Positions 50,446-60,371 of a stretch of DNA of 64,000 bases are shown one piece after another. Source of the DNA: Trichomonas tenax. Taxonomy: Eukaryota > Parabasalia > Trichomonadida > Trichomonadidae. Location: NCBI GenBank assembly GCA_023091735.1, contig JALKBU010000040.1, positions 1-64,000 of the forward strand, written 5' to 3'. Both the position numbers and the translations under genes were made by a program. A model generated the notes under the pieces. It worked only from the letters and a program-made list of their open reading frames with translations. It was not told the origin of the DNA and did no database searches. Positions within the stretch are counted from its first letter, which is position 1; each line of letters begins with the position of its first letter.

Positions 50446-51435
50446 ATGTCAGGACAAACACCAGAAGCTTTACAATTAGTGAAAATGCTTGTCCAGCAGC
50501 CAGGCAACAACATCTGCGCCGACTGCCAGCGAGAAGTTTCGAAATGGGCGTCTTCAACGCTTGGAATTTTCATTTGTTACAATTGCAGCGGTATTCATCG
50601 CGCTCTTGGCACACATATCACGCTCGTTAGGTCATGCACGCTCGATGGATGGACACCACAACAGGCAAAAGTTATGAAACGCGTTGGAAATAAAATTGCA
50701 AACGAATATTGGGAAGCCTACCTTCCTCCGGACTTTATGAGGCCGCTCCCAACAGACAGATACAACATGGAGCGTTTTATCCGTGATAAATACGAAAGAA
50801 GAGTCTGGGCTGCTGACGGTGAACCGCCACACTTAAGGAAGCCTGGATTTGCAAAGCCGGCTGGGTCAACACAACAGATTATCCTTGTTCCGCAGCAACT
50901 GATGCAGCATGCGCCAGCCTCTGAGCCTCCGGTTCACATGCACTTTAATATGCAAACTGCACCTTCTCCGATTGTAACTGAGAAGCCAGAAAAACCTGCA
51001 AAGCCGGCAAAAGTCGCGGCCGAGAAAAAGACAGGAGGAAGACCGAAATTTGCAAGACCGATTTCAACATCTCAATCAGAATCTCTCGAAAATCTTCAGA
51101 AACATGATATTACACCAGATTCATCTGATCTTCAAGCTCAAGAAAGCGCTCAAGCTGAAACTCCGCAAGAACAGGAGCAAGAGCCCGAACAACAAGAACA
51201 AGATCATATTTCTTTCGAGCCACAGTATTCTCCACCAAAGAAACAGTCGCTCTTTAAGAAGAAACCGGCAGCGAAAGGTGTTGCAAGGTTCGCAAAGAAG
51301 CCATCAGGCGATGCAGTTATTAACCAAATGATTAATCCTGCGGAATTAAGGCCAATGACGGCGCCAGTGCAGCCGAACAAGAATGCTGCTTTGTCTTTGT
51401 TTGCTGGTATGAATGTTTTTCCTACTAAGGTTTAA
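50446..51435 (+). CDS. Arf GTPase-activating protein (SMAP-type)
   Basis: 329 residues. The Arf-GAP zinc finger is complete: C24, C27, C44 and C47, with the catalytic arginine R52 in HRALGTH. It continues into WTPQQAKVMKRVGN..YWEAYLPPDFMRP and FIRDKYERR, as in SMAP and AGD5. It promotes GTP hydrolysis on Arf at Golgi or endosome membranes. Residues ~130-329 are low-complexity, Pro/Gln/Lys-rich (QEQEQEPEQQEQD), probably disordered. It ends convergently with the RRM gene 120 bp away. Confidence 0.93.
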   Translation: MSGQTPEALQLVKMLVQQPGNNICADCQREVSKWASSTLGIFICYNCSGIHRALGTHITLVRSCTLDGWTPQQAKVMKRVGNKIANEYWEAYLPPDFMRPLPTDRYNMERFIRDKYERRVWAADGEPPHLRKPGFAKPAGSTQQIILVPQQLMQHAPASEPPVHMHFNMQTAPSPIVTEKPEKPAKPAKVAAEKKTGGRPKFARPISTSQSESLENLQKHDITPDSSDLQAQESAQAETPQEQEQEPEQQEQDHISFEPQYSPPKKQSLFKKKPAAKGVARFAKKPSGDAVINQMINPAELRPMTAPVQPNKNAALSLFAGMNVFPTKV

Positions 51436-51554
51436 TGTTATATTCAATTTTTTTGGGTCGCAATGATTTTTTTTATTGTTGCTATAAAATACTCTTATAA
51501 TTACCCATCATTTACCTACTAATAATAACAATATAACATAGACATAAATAAAAA

Positions 51555-52463
51555 TTAATAATATTCCCTTCCATAATGCCTACTTCTATCTGGATCTGAA
51601 TGCCTCAACTCCCTAGAATACGACTCCCTTCTGTCGTAATTTCTCTCATTCTTTTCATAATATGTTGATGGTGAATGATCATGCGAAGGAAACTCGTAAT
51701 ATTTTGACTCTTGACTTGGGTCTGGTCGTGGTTCTCTTGTATAATCTCTGCGTGGGCCTTCTCTAAGTTCGTCGAAATCATGTGGTCGCCTATACTCTTC
51801 TCTGCGTGGTTCTTCATATCTCCTTGGCCTCTCATGATCCATGCGCATGTGTTCATCGCTTGGAATGTATGGTTTTGATTTTTTGTAATTCGGATAATCA
51901 TAACTATCACGATCATTGTAATGCATTGGAGAGCGCTCTCTCTTTTGCGCTTGTTTAACTTGATTTTCTTCTAAAATAGTATATCTCAAATGAATTTCTT
52001 CTTCAATCAATCTCAAAAGCTCAGATCTCTTTGTTTCTATGTTGTTTCTAAGCTGTGGATCTGATGGTGGATAGTATTTCTCGATTTTTCTGGGATCATC
52101 ACGATATCCGAATTTTTCTCTTGTGATGAAATTCTTTTCTGACCAAAACAATGTCATTCTTTTTCCTTTGATGGCGCCTTTATCGAGCTTATCGTATGCA
52201 TACTTCGCATCGCTTTCTTCTTTATAAGCGATATATCCAATATACGTGTTTTGGCTTCTGTTTTGTCTGTTAATCACGAACGCGAGCAGCGGTCCTGCTT
52301 GAGAAAAATAATCGATGAATTCTTCGTTTGTTACTTCCCACGAAATTCCGGTTATAAACAAAACCTGGTTCTTGGATACGTTCTTCACGATCTCTGGCAA
52401 TACCTGGATATCTGTCTCACCGTCAATGATCTCTATGGGTCCGGCTAACCTTGAAGATGACAT
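51555..52463 (-). CDS. Single-RRM protein with Arg/Asp/Tyr-rich tail
   Basis: 302 residues. One RRM at about 34-112: RNP2-like VLFITGISWEV and RNP1-like NTYIGYIAY. Residues ~113-160 are a charged helical linker. The last ~140 residues are rich in Arg, Asp, Glu, Tyr and Ser (RRYEEPRREEYRRPHDFDEL), giving RD/RE dipeptides as in SR-type or U1-70K-type splicing proteins. A role in mRNA processing is inferred. No nuclear signal beyond the basic tail is seen. Confidence 0.8.
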   Translation of the reverse strand: MSSSRLAGPIEIIDGETDIQVLPEIVKNVSKNQVLFITGISWEVTNEEFIDYFSQAGPLLAFVINRQNRSQNTYIGYIAYKEESDAKYAYDKLDKGAIKGKRMTLFWSEKNFITREKFGYRDDPRKIEKYYPPSDPQLRNNIETKRSELLRLIEEEIHLRYTILEENQVKQAQKRERSPMHYNDRDSYDYPNYKKSKPYIPSDEHMRMDHERPRRYEEPRREEYRRPHDFDELREGPRRDYTREPRPDPSQESKYYEFPSHDHSPSTYYEKNERNYDRRESYSRELRHSDPDRSRHYGREYY

Positions 52464-53113
52464 CAGACTGAAATAAGGTTATTTCATAATGCGAAATACG
52501 AATAACGAAATAAACACAAAAAATATCACCTGCAGGTAATATAAATCATATCTCTTAATTTTTCGGAATCAAGCACTGTGAAAAGTTAACTATTTTATTA
52601 AGTTAATTTATATCTTTTCTCATTATTTAGTTATTTAATCATTATTAAGCAAAAAAAAAATCAATGAAATTAGAGAAATTTTGATTTGCAATCTTTTCAC
52701 TAATAAATTTTATTCATAATTAACCAATTTTAAATTTTTCCATTGGATATTCATTTTTAAAACAGATCTCATTATCAATATTATTGCTTAAATGATGCTG
52801 AGGAAAAAGGGCTATCGTTAATTCATTCATGAACCGTTATAATAGGTTTGATTTAATGTTATTGATGCATTTTTAATGAAGAACTTTTGTGGATCAGCCA
52901 AATTATACACATAAGGAACATCTCAACAATGATATGAATATCATAGTATTATTCAAATATATGTTTCATTTTTGGCTATTCAATATATTGAAACAGTTTA
53001 AGATCGAATACATTCAAAAAAGTCGATAATCAATTGTAGGAAATGGTTATGTAAATCGAATTTGTTAAATATATTATTATTAAAGTAATTAGCGTATTTT
53101 AAGTATACAGAGA
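52464..53113. other. Intergenic spacer
   Basis: AT-rich 650 bp between two minus-strand genes. Nothing recognised; an 8-9 A run lies near 52653. Confidence 0.5.
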
Positions 53114-53530
53114 TTAGTTGCGCTCACCACGAATGCGCTGAGCAAGCTGGACGTCACGCTCCATGATTGTAACACGGTTTGCGTGGATGGCGCAAAGGTT
53201 TGTATCCTCGAAGAGGCCGACGAGGTAAGCCTCAGAAGCTTCTTGAAGGGCAGCTATGGCAGAAGACTGGAAACGAAGGTCACCACGGAATCCAGAAGCA
53301 ATTTCTCTGACGAGACGCTGGAATGGGAGCTTACGGATGAGGAGATCTGTGGACTTCTGGTACTTACGGATTTCACGGAGAGCAACTGTACCTGGTCTGA
53401 ATCTATGCTGCTTTTTTGCGCCTTGTGAGTCGATTGTTGGTGTTGACTTGCGAGCGGCCTTGGCACCGAGTGACTTGCGCGGTGTCTTTCCACCTGTTGA
53501 CTTTCTAGCTGTCTGTTTTGTACGAGCCAT
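53114..53530 (-). CDS. Histone H3
   Basis: 138 residues from ATG 53530. The tail [14 protein letters not shown] is standard (K4, K9, S10, K14 kept), then [14 protein letters not shown]. Between the K27 and K36 equivalents it reads [12 protein letters not shown], two residues longer than in animals. The fold residues ([33 protein letters not shown]...[24 protein letters not shown]...RIRGERN) are typical. The in-frame TTG-like start at 53569 would add 13 meaningless residues. It lies divergent from a 127-residue gene 128 bp away. Confidence 0.97.
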   Translation of the reverse strand: MARTKQTARKSTGGKTPRKSLGAKAARKSTPTIDSQGAKKQHRFRPGTVALREIRKYQKSTDLLIRKLPFQRLVREIASGFRGDLRFQSSAIAALQEASEAYLVGLFEDTNLCAIHANRVTIMERDVQLAQRIRGERN

Positions 53531-53658
53531 TAAAAAATATAAATTCCCGCCAAATTCTTTTTCTGCCATTTTACTCCTACTTCATAGTATTATCAATTAA
53601 TTGTTGTCAAGTAATTATTGATTTTGCCATGTAAAATCATAAATTTTCCCACTTTACT

Positions 53659-54042
53659 ATGGGTAAGACTTTCAATTCCAAACCAAAAACGAAATCAAAG
53701 AATGCTAAGGCTCAAGGTGCCAATGCCGCATCTCAACATGCAAGTTCTGAATCTCAACGATCTCAAATGACTGACTCTGAAAGTAATGAATCTATGAAAC
53801 TTGATATGTCATCATCTAGATCCATCCTCACAGCATCAAACGAATCACTACAAAGCAATGGCAGTATTGTTGCTATATCAAATTTGCAATATTTACCCTG
53901 CAACATTGAGGAAATTTTTCTAGAAGGCAACACCATAAAAATAAGATTCAAACATAAAGAAAATTTCACACCTATCTTTAACTACAGGGGCAAAAAACTT
54001 TGCTTCAATAGAGTAGACAGAGACTATTTCGTTTATGTATAA
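53659..54042 (+). CDS. Small Ser-rich hypothetical protein
   Basis: 127 residues. The N-terminal ~75 residues are Ser/Gln/Asn/Lys-rich (KPKTKSKNAKAQGANAAS, SESQRSQMTDSESNES), disordered. The C-terminal ~50 are ordered-looking (IEEIFLEGNTIKIRFKHKENF..YFVYV), perhaps a small beta domain. I do not recognise it. It shares a 128-bp divergent spacer with histone H3, so a shared bidirectional promoter is possible (inference). Confidence 0.6.
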   Translation: MGKTFNSKPKTKSKNAKAQGANAASQHASSESQRSQMTDSESNESMKLDMSSSRSILTASNESLQSNGSIVAISNLQYLPCNIEEIFLEGNTIKIRFKHKENFTPIFNYRGKKLCFNRVDRDYFVYV

Positions 54043-54503
54043 TAAGCAGAGCATTGCTTTATCTAATGGGATTTAGTCGATAAGATTGATTTTGTTAATA
54101 GATAATATTTATTAATTTTTTTAAATTAACTTTTACTTGCAAATAAGTAAAAAATATCCATATCGCACGGATATCATATAATGTTGGCAGAGCATGCTGT
54201 ATGATTTCAATTTATAATCAGTGATGACATTGGTGAGCATTTGGATTCCCAATATCTCTTTTCGGTTATAAGTGAAGAGATTTTGATTTTCCAAAATGAG
54301 ATAATTTAAGGATGTCGTTATGGAAGAACTTTGCAAAATGCCGAAACACATAAAAATTTAAAAATTTGATAAAACTTAGGAATTTTACCGAATATATATT
54401 TGGAAAAGTGAAGAAATATATGAATCATGAAGTTACAAAACAAAAAAGAAAACATTTCATTTGAGGAAGTTCCTTAGACGGTTAGTGAAGTTCACTTGAA
54501 AAG
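54043..54503. other. Intergenic spacer
   Basis: AT-rich 460 bp; the 72-codon minus frame 54133-54351 has no features worth calling. Confidence 0.5.
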
Positions 54504-55121
54504 ATGTCGCGAAAGAAAGGCATGTCTCGTGATGACAAGCTCATTGCCATGCAGGAGCTGATGATAGAGAGCCAGGACATATGGACCCTTAAAGATTTGG
54601 AGCGCGATTGCCCGAAAAAGAAAGGAATTACAGCGATGAGTGTGAAAGAAATATTACAGGAACTTTGCGATAACGATTTAGTGTCATTTGAGAAGATTGG
54701 AAGCGGTAACTTCTATTGGTGTTTCCCATCAGAAGCTTTTAACAGAAGAAAAGTTTTAGAAGGAAAACTTTTAGCACAGATCAATGAATTAGATGCTGAA
54801 ATATCATGGTACCAGGCAGAAATAGCTGATTTAGAACCAGGAAGAGAGCCTTGCCAAGAAAGAACAGAATTAGATGCTATTGTTGAGCAATTCAGTAAGC
54901 AGCTATCTGACATTAAGTCAGAAACAGCTAAATACGACTCTCTTAATCCAGAGGCCATAAGAAAGACACAAGAACAGACTAAATTTGCACATGAAGCTGC
55001 AAATCGTTGGACCGATAATGTTTACACATTAAAAAGCTGGATTGTTAAAAAGTATGGATTCAATCCTGCTCAGTTTGATGAACAATTTGGCCTTGGAGAA
55101 GACTTTGACTATTTTCAATAA
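54504..55121 (+). CDS. MND1: Meiotic nuclear division protein 1 (Mnd1)
   Basis: 205 residues, as in human MND1. The N-terminal winged-helix-like part (SRKKGMSRDDKLIAMQELM, WTLKDLERDCPKKKGI, VKEILQELCDNDLVSFEKIGSGNFYWCFPS) is characteristic, then a coiled coil (~83-150) and the C-terminal WTDNVYTLKSWIVKK...F. With Hop2 it helps Dmc1/Rad51 strand exchange in meiosis. No Hop2 gene is in the window. The start lies just after GAAAAG with no alternative nearby. It ends only 38 bp from the convergent membrane-protein gene. Confidence 0.95.
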   Translation: MSRKKGMSRDDKLIAMQELMIESQDIWTLKDLERDCPKKKGITAMSVKEILQELCDNDLVSFEKIGSGNFYWCFPSEAFNRRKVLEGKLLAQINELDAEISWYQAEIADLEPGREPCQERTELDAIVEQFSKQLSDIKSETAKYDSLNPEAIRKTQEQTKFAHEAANRWTDNVYTLKSWIVKKYGFNPAQFDEQFGLGEDFDYFQ

Positions 55122-55159
55122 AAAAAATCTTTTAATTTGTTTAAAGAAAGGAAAACATT

Positions 55160-56275
55160 TTATATATTAACAAAGACAAATATGAATAATACAAACATAG
55201 CAAACAATTTTATTGTCTGCTTTTGTTGATTTCTAATTGAATCAAAAACACCATAAACAAGGCAAAATTCTGCATCAATTAGAGTGCTTCTGCATGGGCT
55301 AGCATTTTCATAATCTCTTGGAATGAGGCACATTAAAAATGCGCTCCAGAGATAAAACTTACCTTCTGATGTTCCAGCAATGAGCAAAGATAAAGCCAGA
55401 GCAATCAAAAGGCTTTTATCAAAATCTTGTAAAGTTTCAATGAGCTGAGATGGATTGATTCGTATTCTTTGTTCGAAATCACAAAATACTGCTGAGAATA
55501 TGTAAGTAACTATGAACGAAAAAGAGACACAGAAAGCAAGGGAAATATAGTTGATAAACTGACTTAAATCATGAAAATCGTAATATTTCAATCCTTTTGA
55601 AAATTTAAGAACAAATGGCTTCAAAGATGAATAAACGGAAAACGGAACAGCTGCTAAACATGAATAATATCTGAATGATCCCTTATTCAAGATAAAGAAA
55701 GTTAATGGTGAAATCAAAACGAAAAGAAATGCATACCAGCCAATTGGCTTATACATTGATGCAATCTGCAGTGGATATAGCAAAATACAAATCCAAGATT
55801 CAATTCTTGATGTATTAGCGATATTTGCTTCTTTTGAAAATAAGATTGCAAATATGAACGATAACACTATTTCGTTGCTAATCCAGAAAAACGAAGAATA
55901 AGCAAATGCGGCAAAAAATAATGGCGAATATCTATAATCTGTTTGAATTTTGGAGCTTTCATTTAAGAAATATGCTGTAATTCCCGAAGAAGCAGCTCCT
56001 AATATCAACTTAATTGTATAACTTGTCTTATCAAGGAATGAATTCAGTGAACAATTTGTTTTTTGCAACAATGCATCTGCCTTATTATAATAATCTCTGG
56101 AAGCATTAAAAGCTGTTGTATATTTTTTGGAAATAAGTGTAAAAATTCGTTCTTTGATTTCATCCCAATTTGCTTTTTGAATATCAGCAGGATTAATCGA
56201 ACCAAGCGACTTGCTTCTTAGCGGTGACAAACTTTTGTCATTTAACCTTGATAAGTAATTATCATTGCTGGACAT
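55160..56275 (-). CDS. Multi-pass membrane protein, unknown
   Basis: 371 residues from ATG 56275. Residues ~1-70 are hydrophilic (SLSPLRSKSLGS). About seven to nine hydrophobic segments follow between ~85 and 371 (for example LFFAAFAYSSFFW, ILLYPLQIASMY, AFLFVLISPLTFFIL, ISLAFCVSFSFIVTYIF, LLIALALSLLIAG, LFAMFVLFIFVFVN). I do not recognise a transporter family. The GTG three codons upstream is not used because an initiator-like TCATATG overlaps the ATG. Confidence 0.7.
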   Translation of the reverse strand: MSSNDNYLSRLNDKSLSPLRSKSLGSINPADIQKANWDEIKERIFTLISKKYTTAFNASRDYYNKADALLQKTNCSLNSFLDKTSYTIKLILGAASSGITAYFLNESSKIQTDYRYSPLFFAAFAYSSFFWISNEIVLSFIFAILFSKEANIANTSRIESWICILLYPLQIASMYKPIGWYAFLFVLISPLTFFILNKGSFRYYSCLAAVPFSVYSSLKPFVLKFSKGLKYYDFHDLSQFINYISLAFCVSFSFIVTYIFSAVFCDFEQRIRINPSQLIETLQDFDKSLLIALALSLLIAGTSEGKFYLWSAFLMCLIPRDYENASPCRSTLIDAEFCLVYGVFDSIRNQQKQTIKLFAMFVLFIFVFVNI

Positions 56276-56395
56276 ATGAAACACCTAAAAAATAAATGAC
56301 AATTTTAAAATTACACGTCAAAAAATAGTTTTACTTGTCATATATCACTTTATTAGTCATATTTTATTTTTACATGACAAATTCATATTTAGGAA

Positions 56396-56851
56396 ATGAT
56401 GAAAATATTGGATCTTGATGCAGTTATTGTTGTCGATTTTTGCAAATGGCAGGTGAAATATGGAATAATGGCTGTAGTCCTCTTAGTTACGTTACTTTGC
56501 TGCTTAGATGATAGTTGTCATGCAACCGAATTAAATCAATTGCCAAGAAATCGAACAGAATTATATAATATTCATAACATTACAATGGATTATGACAAAA
56601 AGCGTTTTAATATTCAATTTGATTGCAGTTATATTTTCCCAGTTTCACTAGAATCGCATTTTAATATGACAAAGCTATATGTTCAAACTTATAACCAAAA
56701 CTATACTATATTGACAAACTCAAGCAACACATACAAGCTAAGTCGACACGTTTCATGGGATTATTTCTGTACAGTCAGAGGAAATATAACAGCTAGATTT
56801 TATCGAGCCAAAACTGTCGTGTTCGAAAAGAACTTCACTAATGTAGTATAA
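56396..56851 (+). CDS. Small membrane-anchored or secreted glycoprotein, unknown
   Basis: 151 residues. A hydrophobic stretch (IMAVVLLVTLLCCL, ~24-37) can be a type II anchor or, if translation starts at ATG 56468, a signal peptide. The outer part has several Asn-x-Ser/Thr sites (NRT, NIT, NMT, NYT, NSS, NIT, NFT), dense for its size, so it is probably a heavily N-glycosylated surface or secreted protein. TCATATT lies just upstream of ATG 56396, favouring that start. No family recognised. Confidence 0.6.
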   Translation: MMKILDLDAVIVVDFCKWQVKYGIMAVVLLVTLLCCLDDSCHATELNQLPRNRTELYNIHNITMDYDKKRFNIQFDCSYIFPVSLESHFNMTKLYVQTYNQNYTILTNSSNTYKLSRHVSWDYFCTVRGNITARFYRAKTVVFEKNFTNVV

Positions 56852-57241
56852 TTCGGACATTTTTATCCAATCTACTGAAACAAATATTTTATCAAAATAT
56901 TTCGATCCTGTTTTCTTGAATGCCGCTTTCAAGAACTGCACGACTATGGATATTTTATGTAAGGAGTAAACACTAACTTTTGTTTGTATCAATTTTATAT
57001 GATTTCAATTAATCCATTATTTTATCGACACGACTCATCCAATGGAGTGCACTTTAGGAGTACTTTCGAACTATATATTAAAAATACTTAATAAGCGATA
57101 AAAAATTACCGGAGATCAACAAATTTTCCCAAAATCGCCGAAATTAGATTCTACGTAAGAACGAAGGCACATTTAATCAATAAGTTTATCAATAACAAAA
57201 TTAAAAGTAAATTTATTTAGTAGCTTGATATTCTATACTTA
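56852..57241. other. Intergenic spacer
   Basis: AT-rich 390 bp before repeat element A. Nothing recognised. Confidence 0.5.
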
Positions 57242-57650
57242 ATTGTGTTTTGCATGTCACGTTGTAAAGTGTCAGATTATCAGATTTCTAGCATTGAAAA
57301 ATAGTCAAAAAACGATAAAAAAAATCATTTTGTCAAGTAAATTAACATTTGCCAAATAAAACAATATGCGTCAGATTAGTAATTATAGGGGGGAGTATTC
57401 AAATTTAAAATCAAAAAACAGATCGTGCTTTTCATCCGTTTCTGCTGCTGTGTGCAGCCACATAGTGTGTTGTGGTTGCACATAACAGCAGCAACGGATC
57501 AAAAAACCCTTTTTAATGATACATCTTGGTAGCACATCAAATAGACATTTCCCCTTTATTATTTTTTGACATTTTTCACTTTACATCAAATATCACTTTT
57601 TAAAAAATCTAACAATCTAACACTTTACAACGTGACTCATTGACACACAA
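57242..57650 (-). mobile_element. Element A: short inverted-repeat (MITE-like) element
   Basis: About 0.4 kb. The left end GTCACGTTGTAAAGTGTCAG (from 57257) is matched by the reverse of AACACTTTACAACGTGAC ending at 57634, and pairing continues about 32 bp with four mismatches. Outside lies a weaker (A)ATTGTGTTTTG / CAATTGTTTTG pair. Its left ~180 bp matches the right end of element B (62450-62617) reversed, and its right ~140 bp matches the left end of B (60130-60250) reversed. It therefore looks like an internally deleted copy of B in the opposite orientation. No coding capacity. Confidence 0.75.
57429..57503. repeat. Hairpin H1 inside element A
   Basis: Arms of about 32 bp (57429-57461 and 57472-57503) around a 10-nt loop, with a few mismatches; core GCTGCTGTTATGTGCAACCAC on the reverse arm. 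Relatives stand at 60274, 61953 and 62367. Confidence 0.8.
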
Positions 57651-57926
57651 AACAATTGTCAAAATATTAATGATTTGAGAACAAAAACGACCAAAAATGT
57701 AAATTTATATTGTCACTTTTCACAAGCAGTAAATTGTCAATAGAAAATATTTTCGCCTAAAAACACTACAGCGGTGCTTCCTGAAGCATCATCAATCTAC
57801 AGGAAGAAGATAAATCGCCAAAACCAAGCGGAAAACCCAAAATTTAGAGAATTTGATGTTTTGAATTATTTGTAAACCATTGAATTTTTAGACAAATCTC
57901 GTTTTTTTAATTATCTTTTTAAGGGC
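57651..57926. other. Upstream region of the kinase gene
   Basis: AT-rich 276 bp between element A and the kinase ATG. No further feature. Confidence 0.5.
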
Positions 57927-59126
57927 ATGGGCTGTGGTAATTCAGCACTCTCCCCGAAAGCTAACCAGCAACACTCTCAGAACAACCTGAAAAAGGACCG
58001 GTCGACGGCGAGTATGCAAATGTCAAGCAGCAACTCGGCGCGATCATTAAGATCATTTTTCTCATTTGCTTCATTCATCCTTCAGACAGAAAATCCCCAA
58101 ATATTCGAATGGCTCTTTAAGAAAGAAATAGGCAAAGGTTCTTTGTCTCGAGTCTTTTTAGCTGAAAATACAGAAACTCACGAACTGGCGGCAGCAAAAG
58201 TTTACAACAAAAGTATGCTTTCCAGGCAAACATTAGGCGGCGAAGAAGCCCCCGCTGTAGCTGTTCAAAGGGAAATTGAAATCTTAGTTTCTATATCTTA
58301 TCGTTATGTTCTTCCAATTATAGAAGTTATCGAAGATGATTATTCAAACTCATTAATAATGATGATGCCTTACGCAGAGAAAGGCTCGCTACAATCGTAT
58401 TTAAACTCTATACAATATAACGAAGAAATCCTTGCTATTGCTTTTCATCAAATTGCGGAAGCTCTTCGATACGTACACAGCAGAAACATCGTACACAGAG
58501 ATATAAAACCTGAAAATATTTTAGTTTTTTCAGACGTATTCTTTTGCCTTTCAGATTTTTCGGTATCTACAACACTTGAATCTCCGACACAGAAACTAAT
58601 TGATACAAGGGGATCACCTGCCTTCCTTTCTCCAGAAGAATGCGGCGGAGATCCATTCCTTCCAAAGCCAGCAGATGTTTGGGCATTTGGTGTATCATTA
58701 TATAGCATAGTCTTCAAAAAACTGCCGTTCGACTTAGACCAGGCGCAGGGAAAGACAGTCGCGAACACAATATTTGCTGTTACAGAGCTTTTAGCAAATA
58801 ATAATTTACAGATTCCAGAAGGTACAGGAGCATCTTCTGAAGTTATCGATTTGATCACTAAGATACTTAACAAAGATCCAGCGGAAAGACCGACATTTGC
58901 AGATATTGTTCAACATCCTTGGTTCAATTCTGCACGTGACATAGATGAAACGAATATGATTAGCCAGACACTTGCGGAAGAAGAGGATGAGCAAGAAGCT
59001 AAGAAGCTATCAAACAGAGAGTCAAAGTATAACGGGACATCTTCCAACTTTAATGCTGATGCGAAGAGCGACATAATGACTTCCGCAATTATGGATTTCG
59101 TGACATCGACTTCAGTTGAGAATTGA
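57927..59126 (+). CDS. Ser/Thr protein kinase, CAMKK-like, with myristoylation motif
   Basis: 399 residues. The N-terminal MGCGNS fits N-myristoylation of Gly2 with a palmitoylatable Cys3, so membrane targeting is likely. The kinase domain spans about 63-330: G-loop IGKGSLSRV, K91 in AAAKV, catalytic loop HRDIKPEN (H190-R191-D192), metal motif D210-F211-S212 (DFS rather than DFG), activation segment GSPAFLSPEE, and W-FGVSLY. These suggest an active kinase nearest to the CAMKK/LKB1-type group. The C-terminal ~60 residues are charged and Ser-rich. Element A lies less than 300 bp upstream and could influence its promoter (inference). Confidence 0.88.
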   Translation: MGCGNSALSPKANQQHSQNNLKKDRSTASMQMSSSNSARSLRSFFSFASFILQTENPQIFEWLFKKEIGKGSLSRVFLAENTETHELAAAKVYNKSMLSRQTLGGEEAPAVAVQREIEILVSISYRYVLPIIEVIEDDYSNSLIMMMPYAEKGSLQSYLNSIQYNEEILAIAFHQIAEALRYVHSRNIVHRDIKPENILVFSDVFFCLSDFSVSTTLESPTQKLIDTRGSPAFLSPEECGGDPFLPKPADVWAFGVSLYSIVFKKLPFDLDQAQGKTVANTIFAVTELLANNNLQIPEGTGASSEVIDLITKILNKDPAERPTFADIVQHPWFNSARDIDETNMISQTLAEEEDEQEAKKLSNRESKYNGTSSNFNADAKSDIMTSAIMDFVTSTSVEN

Positions 59127-60129
59127 ACCCGGTTGTATGTTTTTGTTATTTTATTATTTTTGTAGATGTTTGATTATTATGATTATTTTCATTGATATTA
59201 TTATGGTTGTGAGCATTGGCCTTTTTAAGGCCAATGCGCACGATTTTTGGAAAGCACACGTGCAAAAGTGACGTGCACCCTCAGGAGCAGCCCCTCATAT
59301 TATAGCTGTATACCATGTTTTAAACATAAGCAGTCTAGAAAGCCACAGTGTTAATTCATTTTACTGTTTTTAATGAAAAAATTAATGTTTTCAAAAATAT
59401 AAACATTTTTCAAAATCTTGATGCTGTTTAAAATAAAAGCAAAAACTTACTGGCAGTACCCATGTGAGTAATGTACTCTAATATCAGCTGGTAAACAGAG
59501 CACCCAAAGTCATCACAAGATACCTGTAGTTTTCTTCATTTGGTAGTTAGTCCTTCATACTATACTATTCAATTGTAGTTGATTCCGTCCATTCATTCCT
59601 CACAATTTCAAATTTTTCCTATGATAATTTTAATCATGTGTTTCAAACTATAAATTAACTGCCATTCATATGACCTAGATGTGTATATTACAATTCTTTA
59701 ATCATATATGCAATATAAGAAAATCAAAATTACCTCAAAAGATTCTCGTTAAATATGCCCTTTTTGTTTCCATTCCTTTATATGAGCTATTTGCAATACC
59801 GCTATCATAGAGCGCATTGAGCGAATTTGCACATGATTGGCGCAGCGCATTCTGTCACTTTTAATAAAAATAAAGGGCTAGAACAAAAAAATGAGGGAGA
59901 TTAATGACTAAAAAGGGATAAAGGGGATAGTTTTAGTAGATTAAAAGAGGCATTGGTGGAAAAATGGGGGACGATAATAGTTAGGGTTTATAAAATTTAA
60001 TCAGGTGAGGGGCTAAATATTGTCGGGAATGAATGAATATTTGGGGGGTTTTCGAGGAGCTTTGCACGCGATCTGTAAATCAGCAAAATCCGCGCTCATC
60101 AAAAAAGTGCCCAATGTGCATTTTTTGGG
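59127..60129. other. Intergenic, 1 kb
   Basis: No gene. A small hairpin CATTGGCCTTT/AAGGCCAATG lies at about 59215-59236. The stretch 59800-60120 is less AT-rich with GGGG and GCGC words. Nothing further recognised. Confidence 0.5.
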
Positions 60130-60172
60130 GTGTCAATGGGTCACCTTGTAAAGTGACGGATTATCAGATTTT
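60130..60172 (+). repeat. Left terminal inverted repeat of element B
   Basis: About 42 bp: GTGTCAATGGGTCAC, then CTTGTAAAGTGACGGATTATC, matching the right end reversed with few mismatches. Confidence 0.8.
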
Positions 60173-60273
60173 GAAAAAGGTGACATTCGATGTAAAGTGA
60201 AAATGTCAAAAAATCAATAAAGGGGGAATATCTATTTTAATTTGATGTGATTCTAAAAAGGAGATTTGGCGCT

Positions 60274-60323
60274 TTTTTGCTGCTATGTGCAACTACACCA
60301 CACCCTGCATGCAGCAGCAAAAA
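60274..60323. repeat. Hairpin H2
   Basis: Arms TTTTTGCTGCTATGTGC / GCATGCAGCAGCAAAAA (60274-60290, 60307-60323), a relative of H1. Confidence 0.75.
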
Positions 60324-60371
60324 TGGACGAAAGCACTTATGAAAAAAAGTATTATATTGAAATAATTATCG

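Noticed and set aside
53530..53569. N-terminal extension of histone H3
   Set aside because: The extension (13 residues, from a non-ATG codon) is unlike any H3; ATG 53530 gives the standard ARTKQ tail.
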